From Candidatus Bathyarchaeota archaeon CG07_land_8_20_14_0_80_47_9 (lineage in GTDB: Archaea > Thermoproteota > Bathyarchaeia > Bathyarchaeales > Bathycorpusculaceae): DNA of 7,205 nt. A model generated the notes under the pieces. It did not search any database. It was not told the DNA's origin and saw nothing but the letters and a program-made list of their open reading frames with translations. This document shows, one piece after another, positions 1 through 5,925 of this stretch. The DNA is taken from contig PEWI01000226.1 in the NCBI GenBank assembly GCA_002779555.1, forward strand, positions 1 through 7,205. Direction: 5' to 3'. Every line of letters starts with the position of its first letter. Positions within the stretch are counted from its first letter, which is position 1. The position numbers and the translations under genes were made by a program.

Positions 1-921
1 GAAAAAGGCGGGGAAGCAGGAGCAGGCTGGTTGGTCCGCAATCATCCCGAAAAAATTCGAGCAGACTACGTGTTAAACGAGGGCGGGGGCCTAGCAATCC
101 CAGTAAACGGCAAAAACATTTACACAATTCAAACGGCAGAGAAAGGAATTCTATGGTTCAAAGTTAAAGCGAAAGGCAGACCAGGACATGGCTCCGTGCC
201 CGGAGCAGCAGACAACGCCATAATGCGCATGAACCGAGTTGTTGAAAAGCTTGGAAACTACCGTTCAAGAATTTCGCTTGTGCCAATTGTAAAACAGTTC
301 CTGAACGAAGTTGCAAAAGAGAACAAACTTTTGCAGCAAGGTGTGTCGCTTTTGCTTGAAAATCCTGAAATGGGCGATCAAGTTTTGGACATGTTAGCTC
401 AGAAAGACAAAGCCATGGCTGAGGAGATTCGGGCAAGACTTAGAATGACTGCCACACCCACAATAATTCATGGTGGCGTAAAAGAGAATATAATTCCATC
501 GGAATGTGAAGCTATCTTTGATTGCAGAATGCTGCCCGGGCAAACCACAACTGGAGCTTTGAATGAGACGAAGAATTTGCTTAAGGATGTTGGCCTAGAA
601 AAGCTGGAGTTTGAAACAATTCAAGCTAATGAACCTTCTGAATCACCGTCAAACACGCCGCTTTATGAGCAGATTGTAGGCACTCTGAAGGAGTTTGAGC
701 CAAACTGTTCTGTGGTTCCAATTCTGCTTACTGGCGGAACGGATTCTCGATTCTTCAGAAACATGAGCAGTACGTGTTACGGTTTTCAGCCGTTGCGTGC
801 AGACATGCCTTATGGAGAAATGCTTAAAACCATACATGGCATAGATGAAAGAATCTCGATAAAAAACTTGGTATTTGGAACAAGCGTTCTCTGCGATGTA
901 GTTGAAAAGCTTATGATGTGA
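1..921 (+). CDS. M20-family metallopeptidase (ArgE/DapE/carboxypeptidase type), 5' end outside the window
   Basis: The reading frame is open from base 1, so the TTG at 31 is not a true start; 306 residues are visible. M20 enzymes are cytosolic zinc or cobalt amidohydrolases that deacylate amino acids or trim dipeptides. Landmarks seen in order are the tail of the acidic metal-site motif (GGEAGAGW at the very start, with its DEE residues probably just outside), NEGGG with a candidate ligand Glu at 79-81, GRPGHGS of the lid/dimerisation domain with the substrate-binding His at 187-189, DCRMLPG at 520-540, GGTDSRFFR, and HGIDERIS with the last metal-ligand His at 835-837. Roughly 100-140 N-terminal residues are missing. 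The substrate cannot be told; carboxypeptidase, aminoacylase or DapE-like are all possible. The next gene begins 10 bases downstream, so the two are probably cotranscribed. Confidence 0.93.
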   Translation, partial: EKGGEAGAGWLVRNHPEKIRADYVLNEGGGLAIPVNGKNIYTIQTAEKGILWFKVKAKGRPGHGSVPGAADNAIMRMNRVVEKLGNYRSRISLVPIVKQFLNEVAKENKLLQQGVSLLLENPEMGDQVLDMLAQKDKAMAEEIRARLRMTATPTIIHGGVKENIIPSECEAIFDCRMLPGQTTTGALNETKNLLKDVGLEKLEFETIQANEPSESPSNTPLYEQIVGTLKEFEPNCSVVPILLTGGTDSRFFRNMSSTCYGFQPLRADMPYGEMLKTIHGIDERISIKNLVFGTSVLCDVVEKLMM

Positions 922-931
922 GCGTGGAACG

Positions 932-1972
932 TTGAAATTGGAAATCCGAAGTTCGTCGCTTCTGAAAAGACTTAACGTGCACAGGCGATATTTGCCAATT
1001 CACTTCGAGAAAGCCTCACAATTCCTAGTGAAATGCCAGATTGTTGAACCCTACGTTGAAAAAGGCACGTTGCACGGTTGCATTTGCCCCTGGGAGATCG
1101 GTGAATCTGCCGAAGAAGGCGCTTTTCCAATGGTCGAGGATTTTCACGACACCCTTGAAGCGATATGGGTTTGGTCATACTTCACAAAAGTTTCCCATAA
1201 ACAAAATTTTAAGCCGAATATAGATTGGGCATGGAAATACATCGTTAAAAATTGGGGAAGATTCATAGGAAAAGAAAAGAACGAAGACAAATGCTTGTAT
1301 GACTGTTCCTATGTACTGCTTAGCCGGATCTTCTATGAAAAAGTTTTCAACGACAATAAGTATGAAAAACTAGTTACACAAGCTGGAAACCGTTTAGAAA
1401 AATATCTTAATACCCTAAAGTCAACAGAAGGCAGGGAATACTATGACCCTTTTTGGATGTCGTATTGTCTAGGCTTGGCAGCAAAATCGCTGAAACAAAA
1501 GAAATGGCTTAGAAATGCTGAAACTTTTGTGAAAAAAACAATCGTTAGTATAGAAAATCCTTTTTCAATAATAGAAAAGGAACCACATCATGTGGGACCT
1601 GGAGGTCACGACTTCTTTTCCCAAAATGCAAACAAAGCCTTAGCCTTAATATCTTGTTTAAATCGAGAAAAAATAGCGAAGGAAACCATATTTAAAAAAT
1701 TCTTGCCATGCGTTCCAAAGAGGTTTGTTTCCCGACATGCTGATGAGAACGCTTGGAATGCACATTTGGCTACTGCAATTGGTAACTCCTATGTCTTCAC
1801 AGGTAACGAAGAGCTTCTATATCCTTATTTTGCGATAATGAAGGAACTAGAAATAAGGGATGAACAAAAAAATGCTGCGCTTCCTCGTTCTCCCTCATTT
1901 TCACGTAGAGAATCTTGGGTTACTTTCTTTTATGCCCACGCTTATACTTCAGTGATTAACCTCAGCAATTGA
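932..1972 (+). CDS. Uncharacterised all-helical protein, possibly an alpha/alpha-toroid fold
   Basis: This is a 346-residue protein that I do not recognise. The TTG start is the only one available near the 5' end, because the in-frame upstream stop at 914 leaves no ATG or GTG; no convincing Shine-Dalgarno sequence is visible. No signal peptide or membrane segment is seen. The sequence is a series of aromatic-rich amphipathic helices (for example EDFHDTLEAIWVWSYF near residue 70, DPFWMSYCLGLAAKSL near 172, SRHADENAWNAHLATAIG near 267, ESWVTFFYAHAYTSVI near the end). This resembles helical-hairpin toroids of the six-hairpin glycosidase or terpene-cyclase-like kind, but that is inference from pattern only. 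A conserved-looking polar patch, EPHHVGPGGHDFF (about residues 218-230), could hold active-site residues. Base composition is lower in GC than in its neighbours: 20/60 at 1201-1260 and 18/60 at 1501-1560, against 32/60 at 3001-3060. The tight spacing to the peptidase suggests an operon. Confidence 0.8.
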   Translation: MKLEIRSSSLLKRLNVHRRYLPIHFEKASQFLVKCQIVEPYVEKGTLHGCICPWEIGESAEEGAFPMVEDFHDTLEAIWVWSYFTKVSHKQNFKPNIDWAWKYIVKNWGRFIGKEKNEDKCLYDCSYVLLSRIFYEKVFNDNKYEKLVTQAGNRLEKYLNTLKSTEGREYYDPFWMSYCLGLAAKSLKQKKWLRNAETFVKKTIVSIENPFSIIEKEPHHVGPGGHDFFSQNANKALALISCLNREKIAKETIFKKFLPCVPKRFVSRHADENAWNAHLATAIGNSYVFTGNEELLYPYFAIMKELEIRDEQKNAALPRSPSFSRRESWVTFFYAHAYTSVINLSN

Positions 1973-1980
1973 AAGTGAAG

Positions 1981-1988
1981 TTATAAAT
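1981..1988 (+). promoter_or_regulatory. TATA box for the rpl14e-cbf5 cluster
   Basis: TTATAAAT lies just after the stop of the preceding gene and 45 bases before the rpl14e start. A start of transcription about 25 bases downstream would leave a leader of some 20-25 bases containing the ribosome binding site. The position and sequence fit an archaeal TBP site. Confidence 0.6.
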
Positions 1989-2018
1989 ACGTTTGAGTGC
2001 TTTCTCTATCTTGTTCTT

Positions 2019-2026
2019 GAGGAGGA
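2019..2026 (+). promoter_or_regulatory. Strong Shine-Dalgarno site of rpl14e
   Basis: GAGGAGGA, six bases before the ATG at 2033, is close to a full anti-16S match and fixes the L14e start. It is the strongest ribosome binding site in the window, as expected for a ribosomal protein gene. Confidence 0.8.
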
Positions 2027-2032
2027 TTTGGA

Positions 2033-2323
2033 ATGCCAGCGATAGAGATTGGAAGGGTTTGTGTGAAGTTGTCAGGTCGAGAGGCCGGAAGAAAATGCGT
2101 TATAGTTGACGTTGTGGACAAGAGCTTCGTGTTAGTCACTGGTCCCAAAACCGTCAGCGGCGTGAAACGGCGAAGGGCAAACGTTAATCATGTTGAGCCG
2201 TTGCAGGATAAGATAGACATTAACCGCGGCGCGTCCGACGAGGAAGTCGTAGAAGCTTTGAAGGTTGCGGGCAAACAGGAAGAGATGGCGAAGATAGTGA
2301 AACCCGCCTTGACTTCGGTTTAA
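2033..2323 (+). CDS. rpl14e: 50S ribosomal protein L14e
   Basis: This 96-residue protein is of the archaeal/eukaryotic L14e (eL14) family and is a component of the large ribosomal subunit. The N-terminal half is a KOW/SH3-like beta barrel: IEIGRVCVKLSGREAGRKCVI at residues 4-24, then the hallmark VLVTGPKTVSGVKRRR around 33-48, rich in basic RNA-contacting residues. A short helical tail follows (SDEEVVEALK onward). The length is normal for the archaeal family and the protein is complete. L14e next to cbf5 is a conserved archaeal arrangement (often with cmk and L34e nearby), which supports both calls. A TATA box and a strong ribosome binding site precede it, so it probably heads the transcription unit that continues into cbf5. 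Confidence 0.97.
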   Translation: MPAIEIGRVCVKLSGREAGRKCVIVDVVDKSFVLVTGPKTVSGVKRRRANVNHVEPLQDKIDINRGASDEEVVEALKVAGKQEEMAKIVKPALTSV

Positions 2324-2331
2324 GCCTATTA

Positions 2332-2365
2332 TACTCCTTAAACCCTTTTCTTCTCCGTAGGAGTA
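2332..2365 (+). promoter_or_regulatory. Inverted repeat in the rpl14e-cbf5 gap, covering the candidate cbf5 ribosome binding site
   Basis: TACTCCT (2332-2338) and AGGAGTA (2359-2365) form a perfect 7-bp inverted repeat with a 20-base T-rich loop. The right arm contains AGGAG, the only Shine-Dalgarno-like sequence ahead of the cbf5 ATG at 2376, with a spacing of 12 bases. In a readthrough transcript the hairpin would hide that site. The TTAAA inside the loop could alternatively be part of a TATA box. A role is inference. Confidence 0.35.
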
Positions 2366-2375
2366 CAATAGCATT

Positions 2376-3427
2376 ATGCCCAGAACTGTTGCGCCATGGG
2401 AAGTCAAGCGAGAAACATTGATCAGGGCTGAGGACAGAACTGACCCAAGCTTCGGGTGCAAGCCTGAAGAGAGACAGCCAGAGGAGTCCATGAAATTCGG
2501 CGTCATCAACTTGGACAAGCCGGCTGGCCCTTCAAGTCACGAAGTGGCTGCCTGGGTCAAACGCATCCTGAAACTTGAACACGTTGGTCACGGCGGGACT
2601 CTAGAGGCTTAGAAGTTCCCCAAAGAAGCCAGAGAAATCCCCACGTGACAGGCGTTCTGCCCGTAACGTTAGAGGAATCCACGAAGGTTGTTCAAGCCCT
2701 GCTCTACAGTGGCAAAGAGTACGTCTGCGTGATGAAGGTTCACGGAGACGTGGCAGAAGATCAAGTCAGGAAAGTTCTGAAAGAGTTTGAAGACGCAATC
2801 TACCAGAGACCGCCCCTGCGGGCGTCAGTCAAGCGGCAACTGCGAACGAGGAGGATCTACTATTTGGATTTTCTTGAAATGGACGGACGCAACGTGCTTT
2901 TCAAGGTCGGCTGTGAAGGCGGAACGTACATTCGCAAGCTTTGCTTTGACGTGGGCGAAGTTCTAGGTTGCGGAGCGCACATGCAGGAACTTCGTAGAAC
3001 GAGGGCTGGGCCCTTCGTTGAAGACAACTGTGTTAGGTTGCACGACATGGCTTACTGGTTTATGCAGTGGCAAGAGAAAAAAGACGAGAAGTTCTTGAAG
3101 AAGTTTGTTCAGCCGATGGAGCGGGCATTGGCCTCGGTTCCCAAGATTTACATCAGAGATTCTGCTGTGGACGCTGTTTGCCACGGAGCTAATCTCACAG
3201 CGCCAGGCGTCCTGCGGCTTGAAAGCGGAATCATGGAAGGCTCCTTACTGGCGGTTTTCTCGTTGAAAGGCGAGGCAGTTGCTTTGGCCAGGGCAGCCGC
3301 ATCTTCAGAGCACATCTTAAGCATGGATCACGGTGTGGTTGCGAAGGTTGAAAGAGTCCTTATGCCTAGGGGCACCTACCCAAGATGTTGGAAAAGCGGC
3401 GAGAAAGTCGATGAACAAAAACCCTAG
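2376..3427 (+). CDS. cbf5: Cbf5, archaeal tRNA/rRNA pseudouridine synthase (dyskerin homologue), split by a BHB intron: join(2376..2604,2637..3427)
   Basis: Cbf5 is the catalytic subunit of H/ACA ribonucleoproteins (with L7Ae, Nop10 and Gar1). It isomerises uridine to pseudouridine in rRNA and can also modify tRNA U55. Joining 2376-2604 to 2637-3427 gives 340 codons including the stop, or 339 residues, almost the length I recall for the Pyrococcus protein. Domains in order are an N-terminal extension with KRETLI near residue 12; TruB motif GVINLDKPAGPSSHE from about 41; catalytic loop GHGGTLDPHVTGVLPV with catalytic Asp77; RPPLR at 134-138; EGGTYIR at 170-176; RRTRAGPF near 197; and a PUA domain from about 246 ending PRGTYPRCW. 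Without splicing, the frame ends at a TAG at 2610-2612 with Glu at position 77, so the gene looks broken but is not. The start at 2376 keeps the family's N-terminal homology. Its end overlaps the methyltransferase gene. Confidence 0.93.
2605..2636 (+). other. 32-nt archaeal BHB intron inside cbf5
   Basis: Homology between GGTL (ending 2603) and VTG (from 2645) should span 9 bases but spans 41, an excess of exactly 32. The RNA folds as a canonical splicing-endonuclease substrate. The outer helix is GGGA 2595-2598 with UCCC 2638-2641. The central helix is CUCU 2599-2602 with AGAG 2631-2634. The bulges are AG^A (2603-2605) and AA^A (2635-2637). The inner helix is GGCUU 2606-2610 with AAGCC 2626-2630, closed by a 15-nt loop. 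All 13 pairs are Watson-Crick. Cutting two nucleotides into each bulge joins ...CTAG to ATCCC..., restoring GAT for the catalytic Asp. A further exonic stem, 2587-2592 with 2644-2649, extends the outer helix beyond a 2x2 internal loop. The junction is ambiguous by one base because 2605 and 2637 are both A; the fold favours 2605-2636. BHB introns in cbf5 are known from Crenarchaeota. Confidence 0.93.
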
Positions 3428-4028
3428 TGGCGCAGAACACTATTTCACCGAGCATCCAAAGTCGAAAGCACGGTTCGGCCTGATCCGCACCTATCTTCGA
3501 AACAAGCCGTTCGAGTTCCTGACGGCCTCAGGAGTCTTCTCTAAGGACCGAGTCGATCTGGGAACACGGCTTCTAGTCGAAAGCATGATCCTTCCAGAGA
3601 ACGGCTGCGTCTTAGACCTCGGGTGCGGCTACGGCGCTGTCGGAATTGCAGCGGGAGTTTTCAATCCTAACTTGCGCGTAGTCTTAGTTGACGTGAACAT
3701 GCGAGCAGTCAGGCTTGCCCGACGGAACGTTGAGCTCAACTGCGTTTGGAACGTGGAAGTCAGACACGGGCACCTCTATGCAGCTGTCTGCGATCTGGTT
3801 TTCGACTGTGTGGTTTCGAACCCGCCCGTGAGCGCTGGAATGAAAGTTGTCGAAGCAATAATCGTTGAGGCCCCCGAGCATCTGGCCTGCGGAGGCACAT
3901 TGCAGATGGTTGTGAAATCCAAGATAGGCAGAAAACGCCTGCAGTCTGTCTTTGAAAAAGCATTTGGAAATGTTGAGGTCTTGGCGCGCGGAAGCGGCTA
4001 CCGCGTCTTGATTTCGAGAAAATCGTGA
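3411..4028 (+). CDS. Class I SAM-dependent methyltransferase, MJ0882/RsmC-like (MTS domain)
   Basis: This is a 205-residue methyltransferase of the small MTS family, resembling Methanocaldococcus MJ0882 and the catalytic half of bacterial RsmC (16S rRNA guanine-N2 methyltransferase). Visible landmarks are YFTEHPKSK near the N-terminus; FLTASGVFSKDRVDLGT at 36-52, matching the MJ0882 pattern; SAM-binding motif I VLDLGCGYGAVG at 67-78; acidic Asp94 that would hold the SAM ribose; the catalytic NPP at 137-139, typical of exocyclic amino-group methyltransferases; and GSGYRVLISRK at the C-terminus. The ATG at 3411 is chosen because family homology begins there. The frame is open further upstream only because it runs beneath cbf5. 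It overlaps the end of cbf5 by 17 bases, indicating one transcript and perhaps coupled translation. Both enzymes modify RNA, so an rRNA target is likely but the nucleotide is unknown. Confidence 0.9.
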   Translation: MNKNPSGAEHYFTEHPKSKARFGLIRTYLRNKPFEFLTASGVFSKDRVDLGTRLLVESMILPENGCVLDLGCGYGAVGIAAGVFNPNLRVVLVDVNMRAVRLARRNVELNCVWNVEVRHGHLYAAVCDLVFDCVVSNPPVSAGMKVVEAIIVEAPEHLACGGTLQMVVKSKIGRKRLQSVFEKAFGNVEVLARGSGYRVLISRKS

Positions 4029-4070
4029 CCTAGACAAGAGAATACGTGTTCAGTCGGTTACTAATCGTAT

Positions 4071-5057
4071 TTAGGAAGTTGACATCGATTGAATGCTTCT
4101 GGCAATTGATCTCTTAACGTCCTCTTTGGTCTTTTGAGGTTTCCATCCGAGCAACCTTTGTATCTTCTCTATTGATTCTGAAGCGGATGCTTTGCTCGGC
4201 TGGTCTTTGGTCAAAGTGATTATGCTCTTTGAACCAGTCAGTTGTGCAAGGAGCTGACAAAGCTCGTAGTATGACATGTAAGTCGCTGGGTTTGAAAGGT
4301 TGAAAACTTGCCCGTATGCTTTCTTGTTCAAAGTGGCTGTTAGGAAAGCTTGGACTACTTCGTCAACGTGGATGGTTGCGAAACCTTGTCCTTCCGTCAC
4401 TTCTACTTTTTCTCCCTTAATCAATGGGTCGACCATCGCCTTGCTGAGAAACAATGCTTCGTTGTCGTCGTAGACGACCTCTATGCGAAAGACTGTAACG
4501 GGCAGTCCGTAATGGTGATGGTACATTAGGCAAAGCTTCTCGGTGGTGAGCTTCAATATGCCGTACGCGGGTCCGGGGTCGCCTGCCCACATCTCGGGCC
4601 TGCAGGTAGTCTCCTCATCCAGAACGGGCGATTTGGGTTCTCCGTAAACTGCGCAGCTGCTGGAAAAAAGAAAATGCTTGACTTCGTGCGATTTGGCTGT
4701 GTCTAGCAGGTTAAGCGTGCCTCTGATGTTGGCTTCGAACAAGTCTGCGAGGGGAAGCGTGTGTCTCCAGGTGTGACCGTCCCAGTTGATTGCTAGGTGG
4801 TAGATCACATCTACGTCTTTGACAGCCTGTTCGGCAACGTCTCTGTCGCTCATGCCTCCGTGCAGGTCATTGCTGCCGACGCCTATGAACTCCAGATTTC
4901 GGTTCGTTTCCTTCTCCAGAAGTCCACGCTGAACGTCAAGAACTCTCACGGCGCAACCTTCGTGAAGCAGTGCTTGGACGAGCCTTGAACCGATGAACCC
5001 TCCTCCGCCTGTCACGAGAACCTTCTTCTCAACGTCACCTATTGTCACGTAAGCCAC
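4071..5057 (-). CDS. NAD-dependent epimerase/dehydratase (extended SDR, UDP-glucose 4-epimerase-like)
   Basis: This is a 328-residue extended short-chain dehydrogenase. The Rossmann dinucleotide motif is GGGGFIG with Gly17, Gly20 and Gly23. Asp41 at the end of the second strand (VRVLDV) suggests NAD(H) rather than NADP(H). YHLA (86-89), FLFSSSCAVYG (129-139; catalytic Ser probably 134) and Tyr165-xxx-Lys169 complete the catalytic set, so the enzyme looks intact. The substrate-binding domain continues with TVFRIEVVYD, then FATIHVDEVVQAFL, a normal length and layout. Such enzymes epimerise or dehydrate nucleotide sugars for glycans and surface polysaccharides; the actual sugar cannot be read here. 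The GTG at 5055-5057 is the assigned start; a second GTG three codons in is possible. It is transcribed alone, convergent with the methyltransferase gene across a 42-base gap. Confidence 0.92.
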   Translation of the reverse strand: MAYVTIGDVEKKVLVTGGGGFIGSRLVQALLHEGCAVRVLDVQRGLLEKETNRNLEFIGVGSNDLHGGMSDRDVAEQAVKDVDVIYHLAINWDGHTWRHTLPLADLFEANIRGTLNLLDTAKSHEVKHFLFSSSCAVYGEPKSPVLDEETTCRPEMWAGDPGPAYGILKLTTEKLCLMYHHHYGLPVTVFRIEVVYDDNEALFLSKAMVDPLIKGEKVEVTEGQGFATIHVDEVVQAFLTATLNKKAYGQVFNLSNPATYMSYYELCQLLAQLTGSKSIITLTKDQPSKASASESIEKIQRLLGWKPQKTKEDVKRSIARSIQSMSTS

Positions 5058-5096
5058 TTCCGTCTAATTGCTCAAGCCAATTCTGGTATCCACTTG

Positions 5097-5104
5097 TATT
5101 TAGA
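5097..5104 (-). promoter_or_regulatory. TATA-like element of the epimerase gene
   Basis: On the minus strand the sequence reads CGAAAA-TCTAAATA, a purine-rich BRE-like stretch followed by a TATA-like octamer, about 40 bases before the GTG start. Transcription starting some 25 bases downstream would leave a leader of roughly 15-20 bases. No strong ribosome binding site is visible in that leader. Confidence 0.4.
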
Positions 5105-5220
5105 TTTTCGAGAAAACCACCGAACTGCACTGTTCTTCAAGGAAAATGACGCAAGCCAAGACGTTACATTCCCTTGTTCGCGTTAAGGTTCGGGCAAGTC
5201 ACTGGTTCGTTTGGAAAACC

Positions 5221-5228
5221 TATAATAA
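5221..5228 (+). promoter_or_regulatory. TATA box of tRNA-Ser
   Basis: TATAATAA preceded by GGAAAACC (BRE-like) lies 42 bases before the mature 5' end of the tRNA. That predicts a short leader to be removed by RNase P, a usual distance for archaeal tRNA promoters. Confidence 0.55.
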
Positions 5229-5262
5229 ACTTCAGTGATTGAATATGGTTTGTTCTGTTTGA

Positions 5263-5365
5263 GCCGGGGTCTCCTAGCTAGGTATGGAGCAAGCCTGGAG
5301 ACACTTAGGTGCCTAACAGCTTGTGGCCTCTCGGGGCCGCGTGGGTTCAAATCCCACCCCCGGCG
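5263..5365 (+). tRNA. tRNA-Ser(GGA) with a 17-nt intron at position 37/38
   Basis: The acceptor stem is GCCGGGG 5263-5269 with CCCCGGC 5358-5364, a perfect 7 bp. The D stem is TCC 5272-5274 with GGA 5286-5288, and the loop holds the conserved GG. The anticodon stem is CAAGC 5290-5294 with GCTTG 5319-5323. A long variable arm is built on GGCC 5325-5328 with GGCC 5335-5338. The T stem-loop is GTGGG-TTCAAAT-CCCAC (5341-5357). The discriminator is G73 at 5365, and CCA is not encoded (CTA follows). The long variable arm and G73 indicate serine rather than leucine. The anticodon loop is 24 rather than 7 nt; removing 5301-5317 leaves CTGGAGA, anticodon GGA (5297-5299), which reads UCC and UCU. Confidence 0.92.
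5301..5317 (+). other. Intron of tRNA-Ser(GGA)
   Basis: The 17-nt insertion sits at the canonical 37/38 site. BHB geometry is present: 3-nt bulges 5299-5301 and 5316-5318, four central positions 5295-5298 facing 5312-5315, and a 3-bp intron hairpin CAC 5302-5304 with GTG 5309-5311 closed by TTAG. Only two of the four central positions pair (G5297-C5313 and G5298-C5312), so the motif is weak. The boundary could shift by one base because 5301 and 5318 are both A, with the same spliced product. Confidence 0.8.
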
Positions 5366-5508
5366 CTATCAGCATCATTTTGGATTAGCTCACGTGTGAT
5401 GTGTTTTTCTTTGCGTTTCCTAAGAAGTTTGGGTGTTTTCACTCCAACGATATGTTCGAAGTCAGTCGTGGCGAACAACATTTTTTCTTCCAAGAGATTG
5501 GGCTACGA

Positions 5509-5925
5509 TTACAGCACTTTTTCAGAAAGGGCTTTGATTGTTTCGTAAACTGATGTGGCCGCTGCAACGCTGACAACTCCTAGAGAGAATATGTATTCTC
5601 TTGTTAGTATGGACGGTCTAAGAAAAACTACTAGGAATATCAATGAAGTCACCAAGAATACCGTGTAGAAGAAATTTCGCGGGATCAAAACCCCTCTTAA
5701 ACGAATGAGGTTTTCGAGGATTATTCGATCTGCAACATAACCGTTTAATTCTTTTTTTATGAAGCCTGCCTCTTCTAGCTTATTTATGTGATAAAGCGCG
5801 AGGGTGGGGCTGCTTAGATTTAATGCTCTCTGAACTTCACGTATTCCAACCGGTTTATCATTTTTCAAAATGAACCTGTAAACCTTTAATGTGAGCCCTC
5901 TCAGAATATCCTTTGATTCATTCAC
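5509..5925 (-). CDS. Winged-helix DNA-binding protein with two C-terminal membrane helices
   Basis: This is a 138-residue protein. Residues 1-67 form an ArsR/MarR-like winged helix-turn-helix: LKVYRFILKNDKPVGIREVQRALN leads into a recognition helix SPTLALYHINKLEEAGFI (39-56), then a short wing, KKELNGYVA. A linker helix (68-83) is followed by two hydrophobic spans, FFYTVFLVTSLIFLVVFL (85-102) and about 110-127, so the DNA-binding domain would be tethered to the inner face of the membrane. No sensor domain is visible beyond the membrane segments. The start is GTG at 5923-5925. A six-codon ATG frame (5922-5942) ends in the overlapping GTGA. It is divergent from the repeat-protein gene, with a palindrome in the 130-base gap, so it probably regulates itself or that neighbour. 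Similar membrane-bound wHTH proteins are common but poorly characterised in archaea. Confidence 0.87.
   Translation of the reverse strand: MNESKDILRGLTLKVYRFILKNDKPVGIREVQRALNLSSPTLALYHINKLEEAGFIKKELNGYVADRIILENLIRLRGVLIPRNFFYTVFLVTSLIFLVVFLRPSILTREYIFSLGVVSVAAATSVYETIKALSEKVL

Noticed and set aside
2376..2612. Reading the cbf5 region as a pseudogene or as two separate genes with a GTG start at 2645.
   Set aside because: A precise BHB fold explains the 32 extra bases, and the spliced product is complete with all motifs.
3333..3410. Upstream extension of the methyltransferase frame.
   Set aside because: It lies under the cbf5 PUA domain; family homology begins at the ATG at 3411.
4041..4071. 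AATACG/CGTATT inverted repeat in the convergent gap, a possible bidirectional terminator.
   Set aside because: Only 6 bp with a 19-base loop, no T-run, and it touches the epimerase stop codon; archaea rarely rely on such hairpins.
5146..5238. A 30-codon frame (starting MTQAKTLHS) with AAGGA just before the ATG.
   Set aside because: The spacing is too short, it covers the tRNA TATA box, and nothing else supports it.
5402..5413. T-rich stretch after tRNA-Ser as a terminator.
   Set aside because: GTTTTTCTTT fits an archaeal T-run terminator but is 37 bases beyond the tRNA; too little to call.
5366..5508. C/D-box-like small RNA (TGATG near 5397) between the tRNA and the wHTH gene.
   Set aside because: No matching D box or C'/D' pair at proper spacing; nothing else recognisable in this gap.
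5309..5548. A 79-codon plus-strand open frame.
   Set aside because: It starts inside the tRNA and runs into the 3' end of the opposite-strand wHTH gene; no ribosome binding site or recognisable protein.
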